Shown: positions 55,179-63,925 of the stretch, piece by piece
Numbering within the stretch: position 1 is the first letter of the stretch
How the letters are laid out: each line of letters opens with the position of its first letter
From: an uncultured Bacteroidaceae bacterium
GTDB lineage: Bacteria > Bacteroidota > Bacteroidia > Bacteroidales > Bacteroidaceae
NCBI GenBank assembly: GCA_904501945.1
Contig: CAJGCU010000001.1
Location: 1-64,000, forward strand
Reading direction: 5' to 3'
DNA length: 64,000 nucleotides
Translations under genes and position numbers: made by a program
The notes under the pieces: generated by a model
The model's input: only the letters and a program-made list of their open reading frames with translations
Databases searched by the model: none
What the model was told of the DNA's origin: nothing

Positions 55179-57006
55179 AATTAATCTGTTTTTGTTGGAA
55201 GGCTTCAGCTTTCTTTTCGCTTTCAGGAGAAAGAGAACCGTTGATATACTGCTCCATCATTAATGCTCCGATAGGTACACCATAATGTGCACCAAAGCCT
55301 CCGTTTTCGACATAAACAGCAATGGCTATTTGTGGATTTTCTTTAGGAGCAAACCCCATGAATACGGAGTGGTCTTGTCCACGATTTTGTGCCGTTCCTG
55401 TCTTTCCACAAACTTCGTATTGCAGGCTGTTTGCAGCTCTACAGGTTCCTCCTGTTACAGCACTACGCATTCCTTCTACAGCTATGTCATAAAACTTTTT
55501 TTCAACTTTAGTAAAATGCTTCACCAATAAGCTGTCGGCAACATTTCCTCCTTCAACAGCTTTAACCACATGGGGCGTGATGTAATAGCCTCGATTAGCC
55601 ACAGTTGCACCAAGATTTGCAATTTGCAGAGGAGTAAGAGTTACTTCACCTTGTCCAATAGAGATAGAAATGACGGTCAGAGCCGACCACGACTTCCCCA
55701 GTCGTCGAGTATAGTATTCTGCATTGGGAATCATCCCTCGAGCCTCGCCAGGTAAATCTACTCCTAATTTGTATCCAAATCCCATGCTAACCATATAATC
55801 TTTCCAAGTAGTCATGGCTTCTTGTGTGCTTTGATAGTTTTTCCTGTTGTTGAACATGTTGTATAATCCCCAGCAGAAAAAGCTGTTGCACGAAGTGGCA
55901 ATAGATGGAACAAGGGGTAATGGAGCACCATGTGCATGGCAGCCTAATTTTAACTTGCCAAATCTAAAACCTCCAACACAAGGATATTGCGTAGATGAAG
56001 TTATAATACCTTCTTGTAAAAATGTGAGTCCTTGAGATATCTTGAATGTGGAACCAGGAGGGTAGGTTCCTGAAACCGCTCTGTTCAGCATGGGCTTCAT
56101 GGGATCTCGCTGCATTTCCAGCATTTGCGCTCCACGTTGTTTTCCCTCCATACGGTGAGGGTCATAGGAAGGTGCGCTGACCATGCAAAGAATTTCACCA
56201 GTTGCAGGTTCTATTGCAACAATTGAACCCATTTTCCCTTGCATTAAACGTTCGCCAAGTTGCTGCAGCTTGATGTCGATGGACAATGTAAGGTTTTTAC
56301 CTGGTATAGGCTTACGGTCAAAAGCTCCATTCTGATAATGCCCCTGAATACGTCCGCGTGCATCACGCAAGAGTACTTCTACGCCTTTTTCTCCTCTTAG
56401 CTCTTTCTCGTAACTGCGTTCAACTCCTTGTTTACCAATATAATCACCTGGTTCATAATATTCATCTCGTTTAACATCCGCAGATGAAACTTCTGCCACA
56501 TCTCCCAGCACATGTGCACAGTTTTCGGTCGAGTATCTACGTATGGTTCGTTCACGCACATAGAATCCAGGATATCTAAATAGCTTTTCTTGGAAAAAAC
56601 TGAATTCTTCGCTTGGAATCTGAGACAGGAACAGTTGTTGAGTATAGGTGGAATAACCAGGGTTTTTATTTCTGTCCTTAATGGTCTTCATACGGTTGTC
56701 AAACTCCTCTCTGGTCATGCTGAGTGTTTTGCACAAGTCGAGTGTGTCGAGATTCTTAATTTCTCGCATGATAACCATAATGTCATAAGCTGGCTGATTG
56801 TAAACGAGGAGTTCTCCATTGCGGTCGTAAATGACGCCACGAGATGGAAAGATGACGTTGTTTAGGAAAGCATTATTATCAGCGCGGGTCTTGTATTCTT
56901 CGTTGGAAAGTTGAAGAAAAGCAAGTCTGGCAATATAGCAAAGAACAATAATAAGTGCAATTCCGCCAATGACAAATTTCCTGTATTCGTAAATATGGTT
57001 TTTCAT
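55159..57006 (-). CDS. mrdA: Penicillin-binding protein 2
   Basis: 615 residues. An N-terminal membrane anchor (about 10-32), a pedestal domain with FPSRGVIYDRNGELL, and a transpeptidase domain with Ser319 in STFK (319-322), SCN (372-374) and KTG (535-537). It cross-links peptidoglycan in the elongasome and activates RodA. mreD lies 6 bp upstream. Confidence 0.96.
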   Translation of the reverse strand: MKNHIYEYRKFVIGGIALIIVLCYIARLAFLQLSNEEYKTRADNNAFLNNVIFPSRGVIYDRNGELLVYNQPAYDIMVIMREIKNLDTLDLCKTLSMTREEFDNRMKTIKDRNKNPGYSTYTQQLFLSQIPSEEFSFFQEKLFRYPGFYVRERTIRRYSTENCAHVLGDVAEVSSADVKRDEYYEPGDYIGKQGVERSYEKELRGEKGVEVLLRDARGRIQGHYQNGAFDRKPIPGKNLTLSIDIKLQQLGERLMQGKMGSIVAIEPATGEILCMVSAPSYDPHRMEGKQRGAQMLEMQRDPMKPMLNRAVSGTYPPGSTFKISQGLTFLQEGIITSSTQYPCVGGFRFGKLKLGCHAHGAPLPLVPSIATSCNSFFCWGLYNMFNNRKNYQSTQEAMTTWKDYMVSMGFGYKLGVDLPGEARGMIPNAEYYTRRLGKSWSALTVISISIGQGEVTLTPLQIANLGATVANRGYYITPHVVKAVEGGNVADSLLVKHFTKVEKKFYDIAVEGMRSAVTGGTCRAANSLQYEVCGKTGTAQNRGQDHSVFMGFAPKENPQIAIAVYVENGGFGAHYGVPIGALMMEQYINGSLSPESEKKAEAFQQKQINYGTRER

Positions 57007-57012
57007 CGCTGG

Positions 57013-57537
57013 CTAACTGAAATGTGAGGTGCTTTTATGAGAACGCACGATGAGTTCTATCAAAACAATGGTAATCGTCGTAAACAGACTTCCTCCTATA
57101 ATGGAATATGCTGTGAGTTGCCAATCTATGAGTGTAAAAGCATCAAGCAGATAAAATGCTCCATGTAATACAAGCATTAAGATAAAGATGTAAAGCAAGT
57201 AGCTCCAGAAACCTAGACTGTGGAAGGTCGGAACAAGGTCTTCTGCTGCATCTCGAGGGCAAAACATCTGCAACAATGCTGGCTGCATTAGCGCAACTAG
57301 TGTACAGGATGCTGCAGCCATTCCTGCCGTATTACTGAAAATGTCGAAAAGAAATCCTGTAGAAAAACCCCATAGAAGAACGGCTATGCGAGACGTGTTG
57401 CGATGGAAGCACACCAGCATATAGCCAATCACTAAAGGAGTAATATACCCCAACAAGTGTATGTGGTTGAAAACGACAATCTGAAAAAATAAGATTATCA
57501 TCAATCTTGCTGTGCGTAAAAGGAATGTAGAACTCAT
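57013..57537 (-). CDS. mreD: Rod-shape protein MreD
   Basis: 174 residues, about five transmembrane helices, no soluble domain. The sequence is poorly conserved, as usual for MreD (VIGYMLVCFHRNTSRIAVLLWGFSTGFLFDIFSNTAGMAAASC), and the call rests largely on its place between mreC and mrdA. It connects MreC with the PBP2/RodA complex. Confidence 0.88.
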   Translation of the reverse strand: MSSTFLLRTARLMIILFFQIVVFNHIHLLGYITPLVIGYMLVCFHRNTSRIAVLLWGFSTGFLFDIFSNTAGMAAASCTLVALMQPALLQMFCPRDAAEDLVPTFHSLGFWSYLLYIFILMLVLHGAFYLLDAFTLIDWQLTAYSIIGGSLFTTITIVLIELIVRSHKSTSHFS

Positions 57538-57594
57538 CTTGCTGGGGTTATAAATTAGTGGCGATGTTTCTTGATGTGCCTTCTTGGGGACAAG

Positions 57595-58440
57595 CTATTG
57601 CTTATCATGCATTTCTGCCATTTCTTCTAGTTGGCGACGTTCTGCTGATTGGTAATTGGTAATTACAGAAACGTTGCGTAGAGTCGTAAAATTTGTGAAT
57701 AGTTTAACACGGAGCATATAGGAGATTCCATCAGTTGAGTCATTGATACGATGAACCATTCCTATTGGAAGTCCTGGAGGAAAAATGTCTGAAAATCCAT
57801 TGGTCTCAACAATATCTTTTGGGGCAACTTCTGCATGACGAGGAATGCTAGTCACATAGGCAATGTCGGCATAGCCTCTTTGCCATATCAGCGAGCCGAA
57901 ATATTCTGAGTTGCGCAGTCGGCAGCTGATTTTACTGTTGACATGCAGAATTGGCATCACAATACTGTAATGTTCACTGGTCATGTATACAATTCCCACA
58001 ACACCTTGTGAACATACGACTCCCATCTCAGGACGAATGCCATCTGCCTCTCCTTTATTGATTGTCAGAAGGTTATTCGACTTGTGCAATGTCCCGTTGA
58101 TGACTTGTGCATGAACTAAATCGTATTTCTTGGGCAAAGAAGGCATCCGTAGAATGCTGTCCAAATGATGTTCGTCTATTTGCCGCTGTATTTCGATAAT
58201 CTGCCGGCGAAGTTCTTCGTTTGTCTGTTCAAGTGCCTGATTTTCTTCCTGCAAATGAAGGTAGGACGTAATGCCACTAATGACGTTGTAGGTTGAACCT
58301 ACCACGTCATTAGCTGTTGTGAAATACACACTTTTTTGATATCCATTATAGCTGAAAAGGAAAGCCAAGCTTAATACTTCCAGGCCTATGAATACAAACC
58401 AGTGCTTGTTTTTTATGATTAAGTCTATCAGTGCACGCAT
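57595..58440 (-). CDS. mreC: Rod-shape protein MreC
   Basis: 281 residues. A transmembrane helix (about 13-30), a coiled coil (about 60-92, QEENQALEQTNEELRRQIIEIQRQIDEHH) and the periplasmic beta domains with NLLTINKGEADGIRPEMGVVCSQGVVGIV. MreC bridges MreB filaments to the periplasmic PBPs and dimerises through the coiled coil. Starts 6 bp after mreB. Confidence 0.95.
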   Translation of the reverse strand: MRALIDLIIKNKHWFVFIGLEVLSLAFLFSYNGYQKSVYFTTANDVVGSTYNVISGITSYLHLQEENQALEQTNEELRRQIIEIQRQIDEHHLDSILRMPSLPKKYDLVHAQVINGTLHKSNNLLTINKGEADGIRPEMGVVCSQGVVGIVYMTSEHYSIVMPILHVNSKISCRLRNSEYFGSLIWQRGYADIAYVTSIPRHAEVAPKDIVETNGFSDIFPPGLPIGMVHRINDSTDGISYMLRVKLFTNFTTLRNVSVITNYQSAERRQLEEMAEMHDKQ

Positions 58441-58446
58441 GGCACG

Positions 58447-59469
58447 TTAGCTCATAAGGAACTGGAAATTATTAACGTTCTTCAGCGCAATGCCTGTGCC
58501 CTTAGCTACTGCGTGCAATGGGTCTTCATTGACGTGGAACTGAATCTGTATCTTGTCTGTAAGGCGCTTGTCAAGGCCGCGCAGCAAAGCGCCTCCACCT
58601 GTAAGCCAGATGCCATTTTTCACGATGTCGGCATAGAGTTCAGGAGGTGTCTGTTCAAGAGCCTGCAGAACTGCTGTTTCAATTTTTGCTATGGTCTTGT
58701 CAATACAATGTGCGATTTCCTGATAGCATACAGATATTTCCATTGGAAGGGCTGTGATACGGTTTGGACCGTACACGATGAAGTCCTCTGGGGCATTCTC
58801 GCCAAGGTCGGTGAGTGCAGAACCGACATTGATTTTGATACGTTCGGCCATACGCTCAGACACCTTTACGTTGTGCTGGCGTGACATGTATTCCTGAATG
58901 TCTGCTGTGAGTTCGTCGCCAGCTACACGGATTGAGTTGTTGCTGACGATGCCTCCTAAGGAGATGACTGCAATCTCGGTTGAGCCACCACCTATATCAA
59001 CCACCATCTGTCCCTCTGGAGCTTCAACGTCAATGCCGCAACCGATGGCTGCTGCCATTGGCTCGAAAATGAGGTGGACGTCACGTCCGCCAGAATGCTC
59101 TGCGCTGTCACGAACGGCACGAAGTTCTACTTCTGTCGATCCAGAAGGGACTCCAATGACCATGCGGAGTGAAGGTGTGAAAAGATGGTGTCCTGTCTTT
59201 ACCATCTTGATGAGTCCGCGCATCATCTGCTCGCAGGCATAGAAGTCGGCAATCACACCATCACGCAGCGGACGGCATGTACGGATGTTTTCGTGGGTTT
59301 TTTCGTGCATCATCTTTGCCTTTTTACCCACGGCAATCATCTTGTTGTTTTTCTTGTCCAGTGCAACGACAGAAGGTTCGTCCACCACAATCTTGCCATT
59401 ACAGGTGATAATGGTATTTGCGGTGCCGAGGTCCATCGCAATATCTTGAGTCAAAGAGAAAAATCCCAT
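58447..59469 (-). CDS. mreB: Actin-like rod-shape protein MreB
   Basis: 340 residues from the ATG at 59469 (MGFFSLTQDIAMDLGTANT); a TTG four codons upstream is not needed. Actin fold: phosphate-1 loop DLGTANT, FEPMAAAIGCGI, phosphate-2 VDIGGGSTE and adenosine loop TGGGALLRGLDKRL. It polymerises on the inner membrane and directs lateral wall growth. First of the mreB-C-D-mrdA-rodA string, 35 bp after the IMP cyclohydrolase gene. Confidence 0.97.
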   Translation of the reverse strand: MGFFSLTQDIAMDLGTANTIITCNGKIVVDEPSVVALDKKNNKMIAVGKKAKMMHEKTHENIRTCRPLRDGVIADFYACEQMMRGLIKMVKTGHHLFTPSLRMVIGVPSGSTEVELRAVRDSAEHSGGRDVHLIFEPMAAAIGCGIDVEAPEGQMVVDIGGGSTEIAVISLGGIVSNNSIRVAGDELTADIQEYMSRQHNVKVSERMAERIKINVGSALTDLGENAPEDFIVYGPNRITALPMEISVCYQEIAHCIDKTIAKIETAVLQALEQTPPELYADIVKNGIWLTGGGALLRGLDKRLTDKIQIQFHVNEDPLHAVAKGTGIALKNVNNFQFLMS

Positions 59470-59504
59470 TTTTTTATTCAATTCTTTATATATTCTTCGT
59501 TTTT

Positions 59505-60098
59505 TTACTTTGCGAAATACTCGTGAATGGCTGTGTCGTAGTGGCTTGATGTTGCAAATGCACGTTCAGCAAACTGCTTGCGCTGCGCTTTTGTGGTTTC
59601 GGCACCTTGAGCCTTCACGATGTCGAGCAGTGGCTTGTATTCTGCCTTGCTTGGCACGATGACAACGTCGTTGAAGTTCTTGGCTGCAGCACGAATGAGC
59701 GAGATGCCGCCAATGTCAATCTTTTCAATGATGGCTGGCTCGTCATTTGTGTTGGCAACAGTTTCTTCGAATGGATAGAGGTCTACGATTACGAGGTCTA
59801 TTTCTGGTATTTCATATTTTGCCATTTCCTGCTGGTCGCTTTCCAGCTCGCGGCGTCCGAGAATGCCTCCAAACACTTTGGGGTGAAGCGTCTTTACGCG
59901 ACCGCCGAGGATTGAAGGGTATGTTGTGAGGTCTTCTACTTTCTGGCATGGGTAGCCGAGGCTTTCGATAAATGATTGTGTGCCACCTGTTGACAAGAAT
60001 TTAACCCCGTTTTTGTTCAGTTCTGCGAGAAGTTCGTCAAGTCCGTCTTTGTGGAATACTGATACAAGAGCTGTCTTGATTTTTTTTGTGTCAGCCAT
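59505..60098 (-). CDS. purH: IMP cyclohydrolase (PurH N-terminal domain only)
   Basis: 197 residues from the ATG at 60098 (MADTKKIKTALVSVF), dropping a 27-residue upstream extension. It is the MGS-like domain of PurH, with STGGTQSFIES, VEDLTTYPSILGGRVKTLHPKVFGGIL and NIGGISLIRAAAKN-type DIGGISLIRAAAKNF. It closes the ring of formyl-AICAR to give IMP. The usual bifunctional enzyme is about 510 residues; the AICAR transformylase half is missing, the protein ends cleanly after the domain, and mreB starts 35 bp later, so no frameshifted remainder is present. A separate transformylase gene must exist elsewhere if the pathway is complete. A -7 element lies at 60167-60174 (minus strand). Confidence 0.88.
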   Translation of the reverse strand: MADTKKIKTALVSVFHKDGLDELLAELNKNGVKFLSTGGTQSFIESLGYPCQKVEDLTTYPSILGGRVKTLHPKVFGGILGRRELESDQQEMAKYEIPEIDLVIVDLYPFEETVANTNDEPAIIEKIDIGGISLIRAAAKNFNDVVIVPSKAEYKPLLDIVKAQGAETTKAQRKQFAERAFATSSHYDTAIHEYFAK

Positions 60099-60317
60099 TT
60101 TTCTTCTGAATTTTATAATTGTAAACTTATTGATAATATTGTTCGTTCTTTGATAGAATAGAGTTACAAAGTTAGGCATTTCTCTCCATACAAAACAGAA
60201 GATTTTATTTTTTTTGTTAGGGCCATTGTAATTTATATAATTTCATCTGTGTTTTGTCTCCGTTTTGCAATGTTTGCTGTTGCTTTTTTGAAAGATGCAT
60301 ATGCTTGAAAGGGATCT

Positions 60318-60387
60318 CCCCTTCATCGCAATTACGCTGATGTATGTATCGTAATTACGATGAAGGGTGCATCGTAATGGCGTTTGC
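60318..60387. repeat. Family A repeat: three units with an 18-bp inverted repeat
   Basis: Units at 60318-60340, 60341-60363 and 60364-60387 (the last is 24 bp). In addition 60319-60336 is complementary to 60349-60366 with one mismatch, so the array can also fold into a strong hairpin. It lies in the 491-bp gap between the IMP cyclohydrolase and lipoprotein genes, downstream of the lipoprotein gene. Confidence 0.8.
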
Positions 60388-60496
60388 GGGTGCGCAGAAG
60401 GAAAGCGGAAGAATTTGTCCAGAGAAATCTTGCTCACATGTCAGACTTTCGATGGCAGAACGTCTTGCTGTGGCCATTGCCGTACTTATGATGTTT

Positions 60497-60531
60497 TAAA
60501 CACCGTCTGCGTAATATTACGTACACGGTGC
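60497..60531. repeat. Family B repeat, short form
   Basis: TAAACACCGTCTGCGTAATA and its continuation to 60531 form a hairpin: CACCGT (60501-60506) pairs with ACGGTG (60525-60530) around a perfect CGTAATATTACG palindrome (60510-60521). It is 59 bp beyond the stop of the lipoprotein gene. Confidence 0.65.
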
Positions 60532-60589
60532 TCAGAATTTTATAAAGGCTATGTGCATGTTTCGCCTTTCTTGCTGAGGTTCACAAGAT

Positions 60590-61255
60590 TTATCTCATTC
60601 CAATCACCAGCGGATTGCTTGTGTTGGTTTTGTCTGCATATGCAACGTTCAAGCGTACAGAAACGCTTTGGTTTTTTTTAGCTTTCTTGCAGTGTATGCG
60701 TCCTGTATATCTGATTCTTTGGCCTGGTTCTAACGAGGTTGTCAAAGATGGTGATATGCTGCAGTTTTTATTGTTGTCTGTACTCAGGTAGATGACTATA
60801 TTATTGAGCTGTTCGCGTGTTGTGTTCGTAATGAATCCTTCTATCTCAATCGTTTCTCCTTTAGACAGATAGCCATCGCCATCTCCGTCCATATAGTTGA
60901 GTGGGGAGATATTGGTTCGAACAGAAGGTGCAGCACCCATATAGGCGCCTCCTCCTGTCTGGTAGTCTTCATAAGGTGCATCATAAGTTTGTGTGTTTGC
61001 AGCTTGCTCGTTTCGTTCAATTTGAGAAGCGATGCCAACACCTAATACGGCACCAACTCCCATGCCGACAAGATTGCCGAGAGCGCTGTTTTCACCACGG
61101 AAAGGTCCGTGTCCCGTGAGGAACCCGATAGCTTCGCCTACCTGTCCTCCAATCATGGCTCCTGTAACTCCGCCAGCCGCTTGGTAGGTAGTGCCGCAGC
61201 TGCTTGTCAGAATGAGTGTCGCTAATGCTACTGATAAAACTTTATTTCTTTTCAT
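60590..61255 (-). CDS. Glycine-zipper lipoprotein with EF-hand-like loop
   Basis: 221 residues from the ATG at 61255, giving a lipoprotein signal (MKRNKVLSVALATLILTSSC, Cys20). A glycine-zipper region (about 24-80, AAGGVTGAMIGGQVGEAIGFLTG and GNLVGMGVGAVLGVGIAS) resembles membrane-inserting 2TM/17-kDa antigen types. A calcium-loop-like DGDGDGYLSKGE (about 126-137) and a C-terminal beta-sandwich with conserved-looking NTTREQLNNIVIYLSTDNNKN follow. Probably an outer-membrane lipoprotein; function unknown. A TAATTTTG element at 61282-61289 (minus strand) may be its -7. Confidence 0.72.
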   Translation of the reverse strand: MKRNKVLSVALATLILTSSCGTTYQAAGGVTGAMIGGQVGEAIGFLTGHGPFRGENSALGNLVGMGVGAVLGVGIASQIERNEQAANTQTYDAPYEDYQTGGGAYMGAAPSVRTNISPLNYMDGDGDGYLSKGETIEIEGFITNTTREQLNNIVIYLSTDNNKNCSISPSLTTSLEPGQRIRYTGRIHCKKAKKNQSVSVRLNVAYADKTNTSNPLVIGMR

Positions 61256-61361
61256 AATGTCGTGGCTGTTGTTTTCGACTTCAAAATTACTCATTATTCA
61301 TGATATGTAACGTGTTTGGAGTCTTTAAAATCATTAAAATGGTGAAGAGTTGGCAGATTAG

Positions 61362-61392
61362 TTGTAAATTAGAACTAAAAAGACTACTTTTG
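61362..61392 (+). promoter_or_regulatory. Promoter of the GH25 gene
   Basis: TTG (61362-61364), a 20-bp spacer and TACTTTTG (61385-61392) fit the consensus. The predicted start site, about 61400, rules out the GTG at 61392 as translation start. Confidence 0.7.
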
Positions 61393-61415
61393 TGGCGAAT
61401 TTCACGATGATACAC

Positions 61416-62240
61416 ATGACAAGCATACGTCATTCCTATATACATATTTTAGTAGCTATATTATTCTCTTCGTTTTTTTCTGTGGCATGGGCTCAAAATG
61501 ACTCTAAACAGAAAAAGACGAAACATGAGGAATTTATTATTCCAGAAATACTGCCTGACCCCATTGCTCCACAAGCAAGGCCCGACAGGCATTCGGGCGT
61601 GTTGAATATGCCAATGTTGTCAGCTCGCGTTTCAAGCGAGCAACTGCATGGAATAGATGTCAGCCACTACCAGGGTCGTATCAACTGGGACGAAGTCGCA
61701 AAAGACCCCAACGTGAACTACGTCTATCTGAAGGCTACAGAGGGAGTGAATACAACGGACGACACCTACCGTTACAATTTTAGAGAGTGCAAGCGAGTTG
61801 GATTGAAGGTTGGAAGTTATTTGTTTTTTCGTCCTCGCCTTTCAGCTAAAGCGCAATTCCAGCATTTCATGTCGATGGTAGATACAAAAAGCCAAGATCT
61901 ACTTCCTGTGATTGATGCAGAAGTCATCAAAGGCGTTTCTGTCAGAGCTTTTCAGACACGATTGCTAGAACTATGCCAACTATTTGAAAAAGAATACGGT
62001 AAAAAGCCAATCATTTATACAGGCAGAAATTTCTATAATAAGTATATTTATGGAAATACCCGACTTAGCACCTATAAATATTTCATAGCTTCATATACCT
62101 TTGAGGAACCTCAATTGAATGGGGATAAGGAATATGTGATGTGGCAATATACAGCAACAGGAAGCGTGAAAGGAATTCGAGGCGACGTAGATCAGAGCAA
62201 GTTGATGGGGCGTCATACGCTTGCTGACATCCTGTATTGA
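61416..62240 (+). CDS. Secreted GH25 lysozyme (muramidase)
   Basis: 274 residues from the ATG at 61416 (61407 is possible), with signal peptide MTSIRHSYIHILVAILFSSFFSVAWAQ. The GH25 barrel starts GIDVSHYQGRINWDEV (Asp81) and has the catalytic pair in LPVIDAEV (Asp167, Glu169); VNYVYLKATEG and EYVMWQYTATGSVKGIRGDVDQSKL are also typical. It cleaves between MurNAc and GlcNAc in peptidoglycan. A Pro/Lys-rich linker (about 30-60) precedes the domain. It could serve wall remodelling or attack on neighbours; there is no immunity gene. Ends 5 bp from a convergent gene with no terminator between. Confidence 0.93.
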   Translation: MTSIRHSYIHILVAILFSSFFSVAWAQNDSKQKKTKHEEFIIPEILPDPIAPQARPDRHSGVLNMPMLSARVSSEQLHGIDVSHYQGRINWDEVAKDPNVNYVYLKATEGVNTTDDTYRYNFRECKRVGLKVGSYLFFRPRLSAKAQFQHFMSMVDTKSQDLLPVIDAEVIKGVSVRAFQTRLLELCQLFEKEYGKKPIIYTGRNFYNKYIYGNTRLSTYKYFIASYTFEEPQLNGDKEYVMWQYTATGSVKGIRGDVDQSKLMGRHTLADILY

Positions 62241-62245
62241 AACGT

Positions 62246-63925
62246 CTATTCCCCAAAAAGAATTTTGTATTCTCGCTCTTTCGCTTGAGAAACCCAATTT
62301 TCAGGAATAAAACGCCAATGATTTTTAGGTTGTGGATCTATAGTGCCTATTTCTTTGATGTAATCCATCAAATAATGACGGATGTCATATTCGCTGACAC
62401 ACATAATGCGTGAATCAATCTCTTCTTTTGATAATCCAGCTCCTTTTGTCAGCAATTCTCCTCCTCCATTGGCACGGTAGGCAGTCATGGCAACAGTATA
62501 TGTCTCATTAGGGAGAAAGGGCCGTCCATCTTCCATAGAGATAATGTGAACTTTCTCTCCCTCCGGCTTAGTCACGTCCACTTCATAACGAATGCCTGCA
62601 GCCGAATCGAAATTAAAGATGAAGTTTTTGAATCCCATCCGGTTGGGATTGCTTTTCATTGGGCTGATAAGCAACATGGTATCTGTAGGTGAGTGCATCT
62701 GCTGAATCCAGCTTGCATAGCTCATTTCGAGATAATCTTTTATCTCTTGCCCCGTGAGCAGCAAGGTATAAAGGCGATCCTCAAAACGGTAGAGGTCGAA
62801 TAGGTTGCTTACTTTGATGTCGCCAGCTTCAATGGCAGCATTGAAAAAGAGTGGGGCAGTGAACGAGAGGTCTGCCTTGCTTATTTTCAGCTGCAAAGAC
62901 TGAATGAGATCAATATAAGCAGAGGAGCCGAAATAAGCCTCTGTGACATCTACACGATTGAGGAATGTGCCAATCTTTCTGGTGGAAAAATGTTTAACTT
63001 CATTGAACGAACGGTAGAAATGCTTCTTAAATGATGTAGCGTGCTGATTATGAAGCGTTCCGATATAATGAAGAGCACAATGAGTTTCATGATTGGCAAC
63101 TCTGTCTTCTTCCATATTGAAGATAACATCTATCACAGCCACGCTGTAGGCGTAACAACCAGGATTGACACAAGGAACCATTCGTCCACTTTTTGTCGTG
63201 ACTTCCTCAATGTTGCTGGAATGGTCGTGTCCATAAAGAATCAAATCGAAACCTTCAATATTTTCAGCCGTCTCGCGAGTCGCATTTTCCTTGTATTCAG
63301 GAGTTACTATGCCCTCATTCATGCCAGAGTGCATCAATCCTACGATATAGTCAGGACTCTCTTCTCTTTTGACAATTTCAATCCATCGAGCCGCGCTTTC
63401 TTGAATGTCTTCAAATCGCATCCCCTCCCATGTCTTTTTAGGAATCCAATGGGGGATAGCTGGCGTAATAAAGCCTATTATAGCAATTTTAAGCCCCTGT
63501 CGGTAGAAAACTTCGTATGGCTGAAAATACGGCTCATTGGTTTGTGTGTCAATAACATTGGCACCAAGAATGGGATAATTGCATTCTTCTGTAAATTTGT
63601 TGAAGATGCTTTTGCCCATTTCTATATCATGGTTTCCAATCACGGCCACGTCATAGCCAATATAGTTGCATATTTCAGCTACACGATGGCGAGAATTCTT
63701 GCAGTGATTGTTGAAATAATATGCCGTAGGTTCTCCCTGCAACATGTCGCCTCCATCAATGAGTATCGTATTTCCAGGGGCTTCTAAAACGGTGCTGGCA
63801 ACAAACGCATGCACCCTCTGGAGACTTCCTTTTCCCCAGTGTTCATGACGGAAGTCGTAAGGGAAATAATTTCCGTGTACGTCCGTTGTGAAAATAAGTT
63901 TCAGATGCTTTGTCCCTTCGCCCAT
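62246..63925 (-). CDS. UshA/CpdB-like metallophosphoesterase / 5'-nucleotidase
   Basis: 559 residues. The N-terminal calcineurin-like domain carries all metal motifs: TTDVHGN (Asp15, His17), GGDMLQG (Asp60), GNHDIE (99-100), GLMHSG and YGHDHSSN. The C-terminal domain (from about 340) binds substrate and has YTVAMTAYRANGGGELLT. Family members hydrolyse 5'-nucleotides, UDP-sugars or 2',3'-cyclic nucleotides. Unlike UshA, no signal peptide is visible: the protein starts MGEGTKHLKLIFTTDVHGN. TAACTTTG (minus strand) at 63963-63970 is a likely -7 element, supporting this start. Confidence 0.88.
   Translation of the reverse strand: MGEGTKHLKLIFTTDVHGNYFPYDFRHEHWGKGSLQRVHAFVASTVLEAPGNTILIDGGDMLQGEPTAYYFNNHCKNSRHRVAEICNYIGYDVAVIGNHDIEMGKSIFNKFTEECNYPILGANVIDTQTNEPYFQPYEVFYRQGLKIAIIGFITPAIPHWIPKKTWEGMRFEDIQESAARWIEIVKREESPDYIVGLMHSGMNEGIVTPEYKENATRETAENIEGFDLILYGHDHSSNIEEVTTKSGRMVPCVNPGCYAYSVAVIDVIFNMEEDRVANHETHCALHYIGTLHNQHATSFKKHFYRSFNEVKHFSTRKIGTFLNRVDVTEAYFGSSAYIDLIQSLQLKISKADLSFTAPLFFNAAIEAGDIKVSNLFDLYRFEDRLYTLLLTGQEIKDYLEMSYASWIQQMHSPTDTMLLISPMKSNPNRMGFKNFIFNFDSAAGIRYEVDVTKPEGEKVHIISMEDGRPFLPNETYTVAMTAYRANGGGELLTKGAGLSKEEIDSRIMCVSEYDIRHYLMDYIKEIGTIDPQPKNHWRFIPENWVSQAKEREYKILFGE

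Noticed and set aside
61416..62240. GH25 lysozyme as a secreted anti-bacterial effector or phage endolysin
   Set aside because: It has a standard signal peptide, no holin, spanin, T6SS or immunity gene nearby and no phage context; a wall-remodelling role is simpler.
63041..63787. 248-codon ORF on the plus strand
   Set aside because: Antisense to the phosphoesterase gene, whose motifs are clear; the composition looks like a shadow frame.
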